From GCA-2698665 sp047611265 (GTDB taxonomy: Bacteria; Pseudomonadota; Gammaproteobacteria; GCA-002705445; GCA-002716945): a DNA stretch of 64,000 nt. A program made the position numbers and the translations under genes. The notes under the pieces were generated by a model. That model had not been told where the DNA came from, searched no databases, and worked only from the letters and a program-made list of their open reading frames with translations. Numbering within the stretch: the stretch's first letter is position 1; every line of letters starts with the position of its first letter. The DNA is taken from contig JBLFWM010000002.1 in the NCBI GenBank assembly GCA_047611265.1, forward strand, positions 62,001 to 126,000, read 5' to 3'. Positions 35,404 to 44,458 of this stretch are shown here, in pieces.

Positions 35404-38400
35404 TTTCTCGCATTAATAAACATTTTAGACCACGGTGATATTTTCCAATTAGCAGGACGGTAAGAATACTGATTTAATGTAAATAATCTTTCTGGATGGG
35501 GCATCATGATGGTTATTCTTCCGTCATTATTTGTAAAACCATTTGATCCGTTATCAGAACCGTTTGGGTTAAATGGATATTCTGTAGTTTTTTTATTATC
35601 ATTATCCACATAGCTTATTATAGCACTCCTTATATTTTTTTTATCTGTAAATACTGTCTTCCCTTCTCCATGCGAAACTATTATTGGTAGTATCGACCCT
35701 TCCATTCCAGTCATAAATAATGATTTAGATTTGTTTATCTTAACTCTTGAGAGCCTAGCTTCAAATTGATTAGATTTATTTTTATCAAACAAAGGCCAGT
35801 GACTAGTGCCAGGTATTATAGAATGAAGTTGTGAAAACATTTGGCAGCCATTGCATATACCGAGTCCAAATTTATTCTTATCGTTAAAAAATATTTCTAA
35901 CTCATCTTTTATCTTATTATTGTAAAGTATTTTACTCGCCCAGCCTTTCCCTGCGCCTAAAACATCACCATATGAAAAACCACCACAGGCAACCAAGCCT
36001 TCATAAGATTTCATATTTATATTACCTTTTAAGATATCATTGATATGCACATCATGAGCTTCAAATCCTGACATCATAAATGCATGTGCCATTTCTTTAT
36101 GCCCATTGACACCCTGCTCTCTAAGAATTGCTACTTTTGGTTTTCTATTTAGCTTAGTTTTTTTAATCTTTACGCTACTTGTTAAAAAATTAATTTTATT
36201 ATCCAAAGATTTTAAATTCCTATGAGAAAATATTTTATTATTATACTCTTCCTTTGCAGTTAAAGGGTTATCGCGAATCTTTTGAATTTTATAAGATAGA
36301 TTGCTCCAATATTTTCTTAGTGTTTCCAGAGAGAATGATATATCTGCATATGATTTTATTAATAAACTAGGATTTAATGATTTTACCGATCTACCTAATG
36401 GAGTAACCAATGCTTCAGCTTTATTTTTTTGAATTAGCTGATTGAACATATTTATATTTTTTTTAGGTACTTCTATTACGGCGCCTAATTCCTCATTAAA
36501 GAAAAATCTTGTCATGTGAGCAACATCAAAATATTTTTCTAAACTTTTGAAGATATCTAAAGACATATTTCCCGAAAGGGCCATTTCAGTCAACGTTGTA
36601 AATAACCCTCCATCTGATTTATCATGATATGCAGAAATAGTTTTTGACTTTACAAGTGTTTGAATAAAATTAAAGAATAAATTAATATTCTCAGGTTTAT
36701 CTATTCTTGGGACGTCTGGATCAATAATATTATGTATTTGATGCAAGGATGACCCGCCCATGCGTTCCATGCCTTCAGAGATATCTATTAGAAAAATTTC
36801 TCCATTACCTTTCAGGTCAGGAGTAATAACGTCATTAACGTTATCTATAGAACAAAATGCTGACAAGACAAGACTTACTGGACTTTCAACATCATATGAT
36901 ATTTTTTTATTTTTCCATGATGTACTCATTGATAATGAGTCTTTGCCAACTGGTATAGTAATATTATTTGAAATACATAGGGTTGATATTTTTTTAACAG
37001 CCAGATAAAGACTTTCAATCTCATTGCTATTTTTAGATGATGCCATCCAGTTTGCTGATAATTTTATTTTAGAAAGATCTTTTATATGTGCACATGAAAT
37101 ATTAGTTATAACTTCACCAAATGCAATTTCCACTGAAGCTTCTGGGTTTGTAATTGCAATAGATGGTCTTTCACCCATTGTAATGACTTGACCACTCGAA
37201 GAACCTATATCAGACATTGTTATACCCACGTTAGAAACAGGTACTTGGTTAGCTCCAATCATTTGATCTCGTGCAACTAATCCTGTCACCGACCTATCGC
37301 CAATCGTAATAAGAAATCCTTTGTCCGCTACTGCTGGTAATGACAATATGTCTTGCACACATTTTTCAAAATTTATGTAGCTGTACTTATCGCTATAGTC
37401 TTTTTTATTATAACCAATAATATTAATAGGCTTAATTGGAGGCTTACCCAAAAGATAACTCATTGGCAAATCAATGACTTTTGTTTTATCATCTACATCA
37501 TATACAACAAGGCTCTTAACAGTGGTCACTTTACCAATTACAGAGTAAGGACAATTCTCTCTAGTGCATATAGAATCAAAAAGGGTTAAATCTTTAACAT
37601 CAATTACTATGACATATCTTTCTTGAGATTCATTACACCATATTTCCAAAGGTTTCATGGATGATTCGCCAAGAGGAATCTTAGACATCATAATTTTTGC
37701 GCCTCTACCAGAATCGTTAACTATTTCCGGAACAGCATTACATAAACCTCCAGCTCCAATATCATGAATACTTTTGATAGGTGTTTGCTTGTCTAAATAC
37801 ACGCACTGATTAATAACCTCTTGGCATCTTCTTTCAATTTCTGGATTATCTCTTTGTACAGATGAAAAATCTAAACTTTCACTGCTTGAGCCAGACGATA
37901 ATGATGATGCTGCGCCTCCACCAAGCCCAATAAGATAAGAAGGTCCGCCTAGAATAATAATCAAATCTCCCTGGTCTAGTTTATTTTTATGTATATGGCT
38001 ATTTCTTATAACTCCAACACCACCCGCAATCATTATTGGTTTATGGTATCCAATGCTTTTTACACTAGATTTTTTAATGACTGGACTAAATTCACATGTT
38101 CTAAAATAACCAAAGATGTTGGGTCTTCCAAACTCATTATTATAAGAAGCAGCTCCAATTGGTGCTTCAATTATAATATCTAAAGGTGATTTAATTCTTC
38201 CAGGAGTACCTATAGTATTTTTTTCCCATCTATTATTATCCTTAGGTATGCGTAAGTTTGATAACGTATAACCTGTAAACCCAACTTTGGGTATCGAGCC
38301 TCTCCCTGTTGCACCTTCATCTCTTAATTCTCCTCCAGATCCTGTAGCTGCACCTGCATGTGGAGAAATTGCTGTTGGGTGGTTGTGAGTTTCAGCTTTT

Positions 38401-39233
38401 ACTATGTATAAACCATCTTCTTTTTTATATTTATACTTTTTATTTGTAAGATCAGTATATAAAAAATTTACTCTGTTTGATTTTATAATCGAGCAATTAT
38501 CAGTATATGCAGACACCACATCTTTGTTAGTTTTCTTGAAAGTTTTTTTAATTAATTTAAATAAGGAGGTATCTTCCTTAGAGTTTTTTACAATAATTTT
38601 AGAATTAAATATTTTATGTCTACAGTGTTCAGAATTAATCTGCGCAAACATCATTAACTCTATATCTTTTGGTGACCTTTTAAGCTTGGCATACATTTTC
38701 TTTAGATAAATAATCTCTAATTCGCTAAGAGCTAAGCCCATTGTTTTATTATATTTATTTAATTTTGATAACGGAATTATTTCCGACCTCTTACTCTTTG
38801 TATATAATTTTTCTCTTTCAAAATACTTTTGAATATCAGGTTTTGTAGTAAGGCAATATTGGGTCATTTTATCGTATATTAAATCAAGATTACTACTTGT
38901 ACTCTTAAAAGCAGCTTTTCCATTAAATTGATATAATTTAATCTGCTCAATACTTAAGCTATTATTAAGTCCGCAATTAATAATAACCTGTTTAGCTTTT
39001 TCTGCCCATGGAGACAAGATACCCGATCTACTTGTTATCAGTATATTACTATTAGTTATATCCCCTTTTTTTAATTCTCTAGTTGTATTCAATAAATGAT
39101 TTAGAATCTTTAACTCTTCCATGTTGAGCTTTTTTTCATATTGAACTTTATAAACAAGAAAGTAATGAAATGGGTCTTTGGCGTTATCCTTTCGTTTAGT
39201 TATATCTAATAGTATATTTTTATTTTGAAGCAT
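35391..39233 (-). CDS. purL: Phosphoribosylformylglycinamidine synthase
   Basis: A 1280-residue single-chain enzyme of purine synthesis converting FGAR to FGAM with glutamine. The synthetase half includes VKAETHNHPTAISPHAGAAT and SIHDIGAGGLCNAVPEIV. The C-terminal glutaminase has its nucleophile in LGICNGCQMFSQL and its histidine in MPHPERLFTLNQ. Length matches gammaproteobacterial PurL. It is followed by msrP, msrQ and soxB in one direction. Confidence 0.97.
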   Translation of the reverse strand: MLQNKNILLDITKRKDNAKDPFHYFLVYKVQYEKKLNMEELKILNHLLNTTRELKKGDITNSNILITSRSGILSPWAEKAKQVIINCGLNNSLSIEQIKLYQFNGKAAFKSTSSNLDLIYDKMTQYCLTTKPDIQKYFEREKLYTKSKRSEIIPLSKLNKYNKTMGLALSELEIIYLKKMYAKLKRSPKDIELMMFAQINSEHCRHKIFNSKIIVKNSKEDTSLFKLIKKTFKKTNKDVVSAYTDNCSIIKSNRVNFLYTDLTNKKYKYKKEDGLYIVKAETHNHPTAISPHAGAATGSGGELRDEGATGRGSIPKVGFTGYTLSNLRIPKDNNRWEKNTIGTPGRIKSPLDIIIEAPIGAASYNNEFGRPNIFGYFRTCEFSPVIKKSSVKSIGYHKPIMIAGGVGVIRNSHIHKNKLDQGDLIIILGGPSYLIGLGGGAASSLSSGSSSESLDFSSVQRDNPEIERRCQEVINQCVYLDKQTPIKSIHDIGAGGLCNAVPEIVNDSGRGAKIMMSKIPLGESSMKPLEIWCNESQERYVIVIDVKDLTLFDSICTRENCPYSVIGKVTTVKSLVVYDVDDKTKVIDLPMSYLLGKPPIKPINIIGYNKKDYSDKYSYINFEKCVQDILSLPAVADKGFLITIGDRSVTGLVARDQMIGANQVPVSNVGITMSDIGSSSGQVITMGERPSIAITNPEASVEIAFGEVITNISCAHIKDLSKIKLSANWMASSKNSNEIESLYLAVKKISTLCISNNITIPVGKDSLSMSTSWKNKKISYDVESPVSLVLSAFCSIDNVNDVITPDLKGNGEIFLIDISEGMERMGGSSLHQIHNIIDPDVPRIDKPENINLFFNFIQTLVKSKTISAYHDKSDGGLFTTLTEMALSGNMSLDIFKSLEKYFDVAHMTRFFFNEELGAVIEVPKKNINMFNQLIQKNKAEALVTPLGRSVKSLNPSLLIKSYADISFSLETLRKYWSNLSYKIQKIRDNPLTAKEEYNNKIFSHRNLKSLDNKINFLTSSVKIKKTKLNRKPKVAILREQGVNGHKEMAHAFMMSGFEAHDVHINDILKGNINMKSYEGLVACGGFSYGDVLGAGKGWASKILYNNKIKDELEIFFNDKNKFGLGICNGCQMFSQLHSIIPGTSHWPLFDKNKSNQFEARLSRVKINKSKSLFMTGMEGSILPIIVSHGEGKTVFTDKKNIRSAIISYVDNDNKKTTEYPFNPNGSDNGSNGFTNNDGRITIMMPHPERLFTLNQYSYRPANWKISPWSKMFINARNWLK

Positions 39234-39470
39234 AATTGAGTCTATATTTTAATACAGTTTTGGGAGTATTGGTATTGCTTAGTTATAATAAAATATATTG
39301 GTAGTAATAATCTCATAAAGTTATACATAATGCTGATAGCGCCAACATCAGGGATACTTTCAATAATGTCTACCCATTATCCTCGGTCTTATATAAAAAA
39401 ATAAATTAAATGTGGTCAATATCAATTGCGTATGTCTATTATTAGAGATAGGATATAAAACTAATTTTAG

Positions 39471-39814
39471 GGGGACGACCTGGCTTCGACGTGGGGTTGC
39501 AATTCCTGAAGTGCATGTCGAGCTTTTCGGTAACTCGTTAAACTGCTGATAAACTATAAACGCTGAAAATAAACCTTTAGCCCTAGCAGCCTAACTGCCG
39601 CTAGCTTCACTAAGAGTAGGCTTATATGCTCTTTACTGAAGTCATAATGATAAGACCGCAGTATATGTGCTTGTTATTGTACTGTTAAATTAAACAAGAC
39701 AGTTATTAAGTAGATTGTTTGTCGTCAGCTTGGTGATTAAATTAAAGATAAACTAAACATGTAGTACTAAGGGCTGAGTGCTCTCGGACGCGGGTTCGAT
39801 TCCCGCCGTCTCCA
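39471..39814 (+). ncRNA. ssrA: Transfer-messenger RNA (tmRNA)
   Basis: The tRNA-like ends pair: GGGGACG at 39471-39477 with CGTCTCC at 39807-39813, followed by A. GGCTTCGACGTGG near the 5' end and the T-arm GGGTTCGATTCCCGC near the 3' end are tmRNA hallmarks. The reading frame ends with codons for L-A-L-A-A then TAA at 39592-39594. A likely resume codon is GCT at 39562-39564, giving A-E-N-K-P-L-A-L-A-A. A TATAAA lies at 39454-39459, as expected for the -10 box. The 230 bases between purL and this gene hold no other clear feature. Confidence 0.93.
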
Positions 39815-39823
39815 CAAAATTAT

Positions 39824-39841
39824 ATGACACTTATGTGTCAT
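39824..39841 (+). terminator. Hairpin after tmRNA
   Basis: ATGACAC (39824-39830) pairs with GTGTCAT (39835-39841) around a four-base loop, ten bases past the tmRNA end, followed by a weak T-rich stretch. It is the likely 3' boundary of the tmRNA precursor. Confidence 0.55.
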
Positions 39842-39906
39842 TTGATTAAATAACTATTCTAGCCACACACTCACTTGTTATAATTAAAGTAAAAGTGAGG
39901 TGAAAA

Positions 39907-39981
39907 ATGGATAAAAAAGAAGAACTATTAGAAAAGATAATGGGCAACTATGTTACATTGAATAAAGAAGCTAATTTTTAA
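39907..39981 (+). CDS. Small ORF, 24 residues, upstream of a lipoprotein frame
   Basis: The ATG at 39907 follows a good ribosome-binding site (GAGGTGAAAA) and opens 24 codons starting MDKKEELLEKIMGNYVTLNK, ending at TAA 39979-39981. It overlaps the start of the lipoprotein frame by 20 bases in a different frame. It may be a leader that carries ribosomes to the next frame, or the surviving front of a broken gene. No family is recognised. Confidence 0.4.
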   Translation: MDKKEELLEKIMGNYVTLNKEANF

Positions 39982-40351
39982 ATATAGTGCATTATTACTA
40001 ACATCACTGGTAATAACCTCCTGTGCAACGATTACAGGCGATAGAAGTCAGGCAATTCAGATTATCTCAAATGTAGATGGTGCTGTTTGTTCGTTAACAA
40101 ATACGGAAGGGCAATGGAGTGTTGAAACTCCTGGTAGTGTTGTTATTGCGAAAGACTCAGGTAACATACTAGTTACTTGCAAGAAGAAAGGGTATAAACC
40201 AGGGAGCGTGAGCATAGAGTCATATCATGGTAATGCGAGTACTTGGGGAAATATTTTATTAGGAGGCGGAATTGGATATATTGTTGATAGAAATACTGGC
40301 GCAGCTTTTTACTATCCAAACACCATAAATGTTGCTCTTGAAAAAGAATAA
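39962..40351 (+). CDS. Predicted lipoprotein with non-standard start (ATA) or lost start codon
   Basis: A 130-codon frame (stop included) with clear coding character. It encodes KKLIFKYSALLLTSLVITSC, a textbook lipoprotein signal with lipobox cysteine at 21, then CATITGDRSQAIQI and a small glycine-rich domain ending with NVALEKE. The codon exactly where ATG is expected, before the two lysines, is ATA at 39962-39964, preceded by an in-frame TGA. No ATG, GTG or TTG precedes the signal. Either ATA or another rare start is used with coupling from the upstream small ORF, or the gene has recently lost its start. Confidence 0.6.
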   Translation: MKKLIFKYSALLLTSLVITSCATITGDRSQAIQIISNVDGAVCSLTNTEGQWSVETPGSVVIAKDSGNILVTCKKKGYKPGSVSIESYHGNASTWGNILLGGGIGYIVDRNTGAAFYYPNTINVALEKE

Positions 40352-40467
40352 TTATTCTAAAGGTTAGCTCCCAATTAACCATGTAATTCTCATACCTTAA
40401 TCATAACAATATGCATGGTTGTTTTGATAGCCATTTAAGGGTAAAAGACTACTCTAGCCACACTCTA

Positions 40468-42150
40468 TTATTTACCTAATGCAATTCCAATCCGTCTAGG
40501 ATCTGAAACACCTTTTATGATATTTTTTTCAGAATCAATATGTATGGCAGTGAGTCCGCTTGCTAGAGGTGTTATATCTAGTAAATGTCCTTTTTGTGAC
40601 AGATTATTCGTTATACTAGTTTCCTCTTCAGCCTCAATGTTACCACCACGATTTAGAATATGAGGAGCGTTTATTGCATCTTCTAAAGACATATTATTAT
40701 ATAAGACATCTATTATTCTTTGCGTAACATATCCTATTATCCTACTTCCACCTGCAGAACCAATAATGAGTGTGGGTTTATTAGTTGATGTAGAAAAAAC
40801 AATGGTTGGAGTCATTGATGATCGCGGTCTTTTTCCAGCCTGTACTCTATTAGCTACTAGGTTATTATTTTTTTTAGGAGAAAATGAAAAATCAGTGAGT
40901 TCATTATTTAAAAGATAACCATTGGCCATAATTCTTGACCCAAAAGCATTTTCAATTGTTGAGGTCATTGAAATAGCATTTCCATATTGGTCAATGATTG
41001 AGATATGAGTTGTGCCTGATTCATTAGGTCCGTAATAGCTAGCCTGAGTATTTTCTTTCCAATTATCTGGAGTTCCATGCTGGGCATTATTTATAATATT
41101 TTTATTAGAAATCAGTCTACGTCTTTTTAAAATATAGTTGTCATCTAGTAAACGCTCCCCAGGTGTTTTAACAAAATCAGAATCAGCCATATAATAATTT
41201 CTATCAGCAAAAGCAAGTTTTGAAGCCTCGATATAATTATGCCATGTTGGATTATGATCAATAAGTTTTAATATCTGTAGCATGGTAAGTGCACCAGACG
41301 ATGGCTCACCCATCGAGCAAACTTTATGTTTTTGAAATATACCGCAAACTGGCTTTCTCTCTATAACTCTATATCTATCAAAATCTTTTTGTGTAAGTAC
41401 TCCATTTTTTTTATTTACAGTATTTATAATATTGGTTGAAATTGGAAATTTGTAAAATGTGTTGTGTCCTTTGTTTGCAAAAGCTTTCAAAACGTCTGCA
41501 TAATTTTTATTCTTAATAATTTTTTGATTATAAAAATATTCTTTGTTTTTTTTATTCTTATCAAGTCTGCCAATATCATTCTGTAGAGACTCAAGTAATC
41601 CTCGTGAGGGAGCAAAACCATCCATTGCTAAAGCAACGGCAGGTTCTATAAGCTTTTGCATATCAGTTTTCCCAAACCTTTCATGTAGTTTTCCTAAAAC
41701 TGCCGGGGTTCCAGGCACACCTACAGAGCGACCATCTAGCACAGCCTCATAAAAACCTAATGGGTTTTTATTATTATTTAAAAAATAATTGGGTGTACTA
41801 GCTAAAGGAGCAGTTTCACGACCATCAAATGTAGTTAGTAAATTCTGTTTGGCATTATAATATATAACAAAAGCACCTCCTCCTAAACCTGAAGACTGTG
41901 GTTCTGTCAATCCCAATACAAATTGAGCAGCTATTGCAGCATCAGCAGCTGTGCCACCATTTGATAAAACATTATAAGCAGCTTCAGTTGCCTGAGGATC
42001 AGACGTCACAGCCATATATTTAGTACCAACATTGGTTTCAACTATATCTGACTTTCCGACATATCTTTCAGGAGAGGCTCTATAAATATCAGATGCATTC
42101 ACTAAAGATGTATATGTTCCAATGATAATAAATAAAAATATATTTTTCAT
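40468..42150 (-). CDS. ggt: Gamma-glutamyltransferase
   Basis: A 560-residue precursor. A signal peptide covers about residues 1-19 (MKNIFLFIIIGTYTSLVNA). The large subunit has ALDGRSVGVPGTPAVL-like sequence near 140 and LGLTEPQSSGLGGGAFVIYY. Self-cleavage is expected before the Thr in ESGTTHISIIDQYGNAISMT, giving a small subunit with the GSAGGSRI loop. It removes glutamyl groups from glutathione in the periplasm. It forms a pair with the nucleoside phosphorylase gene seven bases upstream. Confidence 0.93.
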   Translation of the reverse strand: MKNIFLFIIIGTYTSLVNASDIYRASPERYVGKSDIVETNVGTKYMAVTSDPQATEAAYNVLSNGGTAADAAIAAQFVLGLTEPQSSGLGGGAFVIYYNAKQNLLTTFDGRETAPLASTPNYFLNNNKNPLGFYEAVLDGRSVGVPGTPAVLGKLHERFGKTDMQKLIEPAVALAMDGFAPSRGLLESLQNDIGRLDKNKKNKEYFYNQKIIKNKNYADVLKAFANKGHNTFYKFPISTNIINTVNKKNGVLTQKDFDRYRVIERKPVCGIFQKHKVCSMGEPSSGALTMLQILKLIDHNPTWHNYIEASKLAFADRNYYMADSDFVKTPGERLLDDNYILKRRRLISNKNIINNAQHGTPDNWKENTQASYYGPNESGTTHISIIDQYGNAISMTSTIENAFGSRIMANGYLLNNELTDFSFSPKKNNNLVANRVQAGKRPRSSMTPTIVFSTSTNKPTLIIGSAGGSRIIGYVTQRIIDVLYNNMSLEDAINAPHILNRGGNIEAEEETSITNNLSQKGHLLDITPLASGLTAIHIDSEKNIIKGVSDPRRIGIALGK

Positions 42151-42156
42151 AAAATG

Positions 42157-42942
42157 TTATTTGAGCTTCTTAATAACTTCTTCAATCAGCTGAATTGTTT
42201 CAGGGCTTCCATAATCCTCTCCCTTTTCAAAATCACCTTCTTTTTGTGCCATTGTATTAGTCAGATGCGCAAAGCAAACAACTTCTTTATTTTTTGCTTT
42301 TGCAAATGCATATAATGCAGAAGCTTCCATTTCTACACAGGTAACATTGTCTTTCTTCATCTCATCTATTGCAAACATTGTTTCTCTATAAGGTGCATCT
42401 GTAGTCCAACTTTTTACTTCCGACCAAAGATTCTCATTATTTTTTAGTTTTTTAAGTAATTTTTGACAAAGCTCAGACGGTTCATTTTTTGGCAGGTAAT
42501 GATAACTTGTTCCTTCGTCTCTGATTGCCCGTGTAATTAAAGCAAATTTTTTATTAGAATCTGATTGTTTAATAATTCCAGCAGAAGTTATGCTGATTAA
42601 AAGTTTACAACCTGAAACAAATAGTTGCTCAGCGATTAACACGGCATATGAAGATCCTACGACACGAGGAATTATTCCCACTGTTAGTTTGCCAATTTTA
42701 AATGTATATAAATTCGAATGGTAACATGCCCAATATTTACTTATTGTTGCTTTTTTTTTATTATTTAGATAATCTACTAGATCACCGTCTGGGTCTAGAA
42801 CACAAATACTCGGCACTTTTCCTGAAGGAATTTCATTTTGTCTTCTTGATTCACGTAAGAGGTTTATAGGTTGAAATACTGACGCTTCAGTATAGTTTTT
42901 ATTTTTAAGAATATCTGCTGTAGTAAATTTTTTTTTGTTCAT
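42157..42942 (-). CDS. Nucleoside phosphorylase (uridine/purine phosphorylase superfamily)
   Basis: A 261-residue protein. IPSICVLDPDGDLVDYL, VGIIPRVVGSSYAVLIAEQL, LISITSAG and the base-binding VTCVEMEASALYAFA fit the PNP/UP superfamily, which cleaves nucleosides with phosphate. The EMEAS segment with Glu-Met-Glu is the ribose-binding motif. Base preference cannot be settled; a uridine phosphorylase-like role is plausible. The downstream ggt suggests nutrient scavenging. Confidence 0.78.
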   Translation of the reverse strand: MNKKKFTTADILKNKNYTEASVFQPINLLRESRRQNEIPSGKVPSICVLDPDGDLVDYLNNKKKATISKYWACYHSNLYTFKIGKLTVGIIPRVVGSSYAVLIAEQLFVSGCKLLISITSAGIIKQSDSNKKFALITRAIRDEGTSYHYLPKNEPSELCQKLLKKLKNNENLWSEVKSWTTDAPYRETMFAIDEMKKDNVTCVEMEASALYAFAKAKNKEVVCFAHLTNTMAQKEGDFEKGEDYGSPETIQLIEEVIKKLK

Positions 42943-42982
42943 TCCTGCTCAATTATTTTTGGATGAGAATAAATAGTGATAT

Positions 42983-43099
42983 TTATAACCTTGGTCGTAA
43001 CTTGTTGAGAATAAAATCTCTCGTTTGACCTTTATGGTGAACTTGATGGAGTATCTCATCGACAGAATGCTCTGTCTGGTTTTGAGCATTTACATACAT
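42983..43099 (-). CDS. Possible 38-residue ORF or gene remnant
   Basis: An ATG at 43097-43099 opens a 38-codon frame ending in TAA at 42983-42985. The peptide (…TEHSVDEILHQVHHKGQTRD…) has a balanced, protein-like composition, richer in GC than the surrounding 480-base gap. There is no close ribosome-binding site. It could be the tail of a lost gene. No family recognised. Confidence 0.25.
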   Translation of the reverse strand: MYVNAQNQTEHSVDEILHQVHHKGQTRDFILNKLRPRL

Positions 43100-43110
43100 A
43101 AAGTTTATAA

Positions 43111-43170
43111 ATATCCTCATGATTTTAGAGATATCTCCGTGATTTTATTAATATTCCCATAATTCTAGAA
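43111..43170 (+). repeat. Three tandem degenerate 20-bp repeats
   Basis: Three units exactly 20 bases long follow each other: ATATCCTCATGATTTTAGAG, ATATCTCCGTGATTTTATTA and ATATTCCCATAATTCTAGAA. They share ATAT, a C-rich tetramer and ATTTTA-like ends. The period is close to two helical turns. They lie in the 484-base gap between the phosphorylase and the plus-strand unknown gene, which otherwise holds a 6-bp inverted repeat (43061-43066 with 43071-43076) and two small ORFs. Confidence 0.6.
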
Positions 43171-43372
43171 TAGCATGTTAAAAAAAATAAAATAAATATA
43201 AATAAATTTATGTTATTGACAAATATTGATATTAGGAGACTCTTAATAACTTGCTTTTGAAGGATCTATGTATTTAAACCATACTTTTTGTAATCTAAAT
43301 ATAAAAGCCTTTTATCATTATAAGTTAAATCAAGATATAATAAATTCAGAATAGAATTTGGTGGGGTATAAT

Positions 43373-43426
43373 ATGGAAAAGTTAAATTTGAATTTAATTA
43401 TCACTGTCTTAAAAAAAGAGAATTAA
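43373..43426 (+). CDS. Possible 17-residue leader ORF
   Basis: ATG at 43373 opens MEKLNLNLIITVLKKEN and stops at TAA 43424-43426, immediately before the GTG that starts the next gene. GGTGGGG just upstream could bind ribosomes. The exact stop-start abutment suggests translational coupling. It may instead be only a chance frame. Confidence 0.3.
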   Translation: MEKLNLNLIITVLKKEN

Positions 43427-44008
43427 GTGCCAACTAAAATAAATCAATGGAGTTCATTTGAATCGCGCATCAAGGCTTTGCTATGTCAAAAATCAATAAC
43501 CCATACAGAGATTGCAGAACTTTTTGAAATAATGCATAAATATAATGCTGTTCCTAAACTTATCCCTGAAGAATTAAGTGAATGGTGTAACAATACTTCT
43601 GTTGAGCTTAGAGATAAATCTAGATCTCTGGATAAGGCATTAGGGATAAACAAAGATGTCAGGGTGACAGATAATCTAGCTATGTCAATGGTGGTAAATG
43701 ATGTATGGGCCCAATTATTCAAGGAAAAATCTCAAACCAAAGCGTTTCAGATTATTGCTAAAAAATACGATGTTGAGATAATGTATATAGAAAATGGATT
43801 TTTTAAACACTGGGAGCATGGGTTAAATTACTATTTAGTTTTAAATATGAAATCATTGTCCCCTTTTGAAATTGGTCTTGTATGTTCTAACATTAAAACC
43901 ACTATAAGTAGAAATTTAAAATCTGAAAACTCTCTTGATAAAAATGGGGAATTAAAAAGAAAAGCAGCAATTGAAAAATTTAAAAGAATGAATGCAAGGA
44001 AAAATTAA
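43427..44008 (+). CDS. Hypothetical protein, 193 residues
   Basis: The frame starts at GTG 43427. The sequence is mostly helical and polar, with two Trp-rich stretches (NQWSSFESR, FFKHWEHGLNYYLVL) and a basic C-terminus (ELKRKAAIEKFKRMNARKN). I see no signal peptide, membrane segment or known motif. It is one of few plus-strand genes here and converges with the small membrane protein gene three bases away. Confidence 0.6.
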   Translation: MPTKINQWSSFESRIKALLCQKSITHTEIAELFEIMHKYNAVPKLIPEELSEWCNNTSVELRDKSRSLDKALGINKDVRVTDNLAMSMVVNDVWAQLFKEKSQTKAFQIIAKKYDVEIMYIENGFFKHWEHGLNYYLVLNMKSLSPFEIGLVCSNIKTTISRNLKSENSLDKNGELKRKAAIEKFKRMNARKN

Positions 44009-44011
44009 TAA

Positions 44012-44296
44012 CTATCTTAGTCTGTGTACGAAAATATCTGAAATTATAATCCCTAATATAAACGATGGATAACTAATGATAGCAAAACTCCAATCATTTA
44101 AAAAAAAAGCTGGATAAAGAGGTATTATATAAAATAACTCCAGTGTGAAAAAAAACCAAGCTAAAAATATAAATATTCCAAAACTAGGATACACATCCAT
44201 TAATAATTCATAGCTAGCTACAAAACCTGACGCAAAACCAATGGCATATAATGAATAACTTAAGTATTTAAATAAGTTAATAGAAATGTTTTTCAT
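44012..44296 (-). CDS. Small membrane protein, unknown function
   Basis: A 94-residue protein with about three hydrophobic segments (near 13-30, 36-62 and 72-88), ending IFVHRLR. Its ATG shares one base with the stop of the 46-residue ORF upstream (TAATG), so the two are translationally coupled. No family recognised. Confidence 0.6.
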   Translation of the reverse strand: MKNISINLFKYLSYSLYAIGFASGFVASYELLMDVYPSFGIFIFLAWFFFTLELFYIIPLYPAFFLNDWSFAIISYPSFILGIIISDIFVHRLR

Positions 44297-44436
44297 TATT
44301 TAAAAAAGTCTCTTATTGTTGCTGCAACAATATATAAATATAATTTTAATTTAAAAAATAATTTATTTTCTGATAGTATCTTTAGCCTTTTATATTCAGA
44401 CAAACCGCATTCGGTCTTAATAAACTTTTCAATCAT
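44296..44436 (-). CDS. Small ORF, 46 residues, coupled to membrane protein gene
   Basis: ATG at 44434-44436 is preceded by ACAGGA at a normal distance. The product starts MIEKFIKTECGLSEYKRLK, is strongly basic in the middle and ends with a hydrophobic segment followed by TIRDFFK. The stop overlaps the next start (TAATG). Coupling and the ribosome-binding site support a real small gene of unknown function. Confidence 0.5.
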   Translation of the reverse strand: MIEKFIKTECGLSEYKRLKILSENKLFFKLKLYLYIVAATIRDFFK

Positions 44437-44458
44437 CTAGTGATCCTGTAAAATTTTT

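Noticed and set aside
39234..39470. Protein-like minus-strand frame (…ESIPDVGAISIMYNF…) between purL and tmRNA
   Set aside because: No start codon or ribosome-binding site, stop codons close on both sides, and the area contains the tmRNA promoter region; too short to support.
40173..40382. A 69-residue minus-strand frame
   Set aside because: It lies antisense to the plus-strand lipoprotein gene, which has a clear signal sequence and coding character.
43061..43076. 6-bp inverted repeat GACAGA/TCTGTC as a terminator or IS end
   Set aside because: No T-tract, no partner copy and no transposase nearby.
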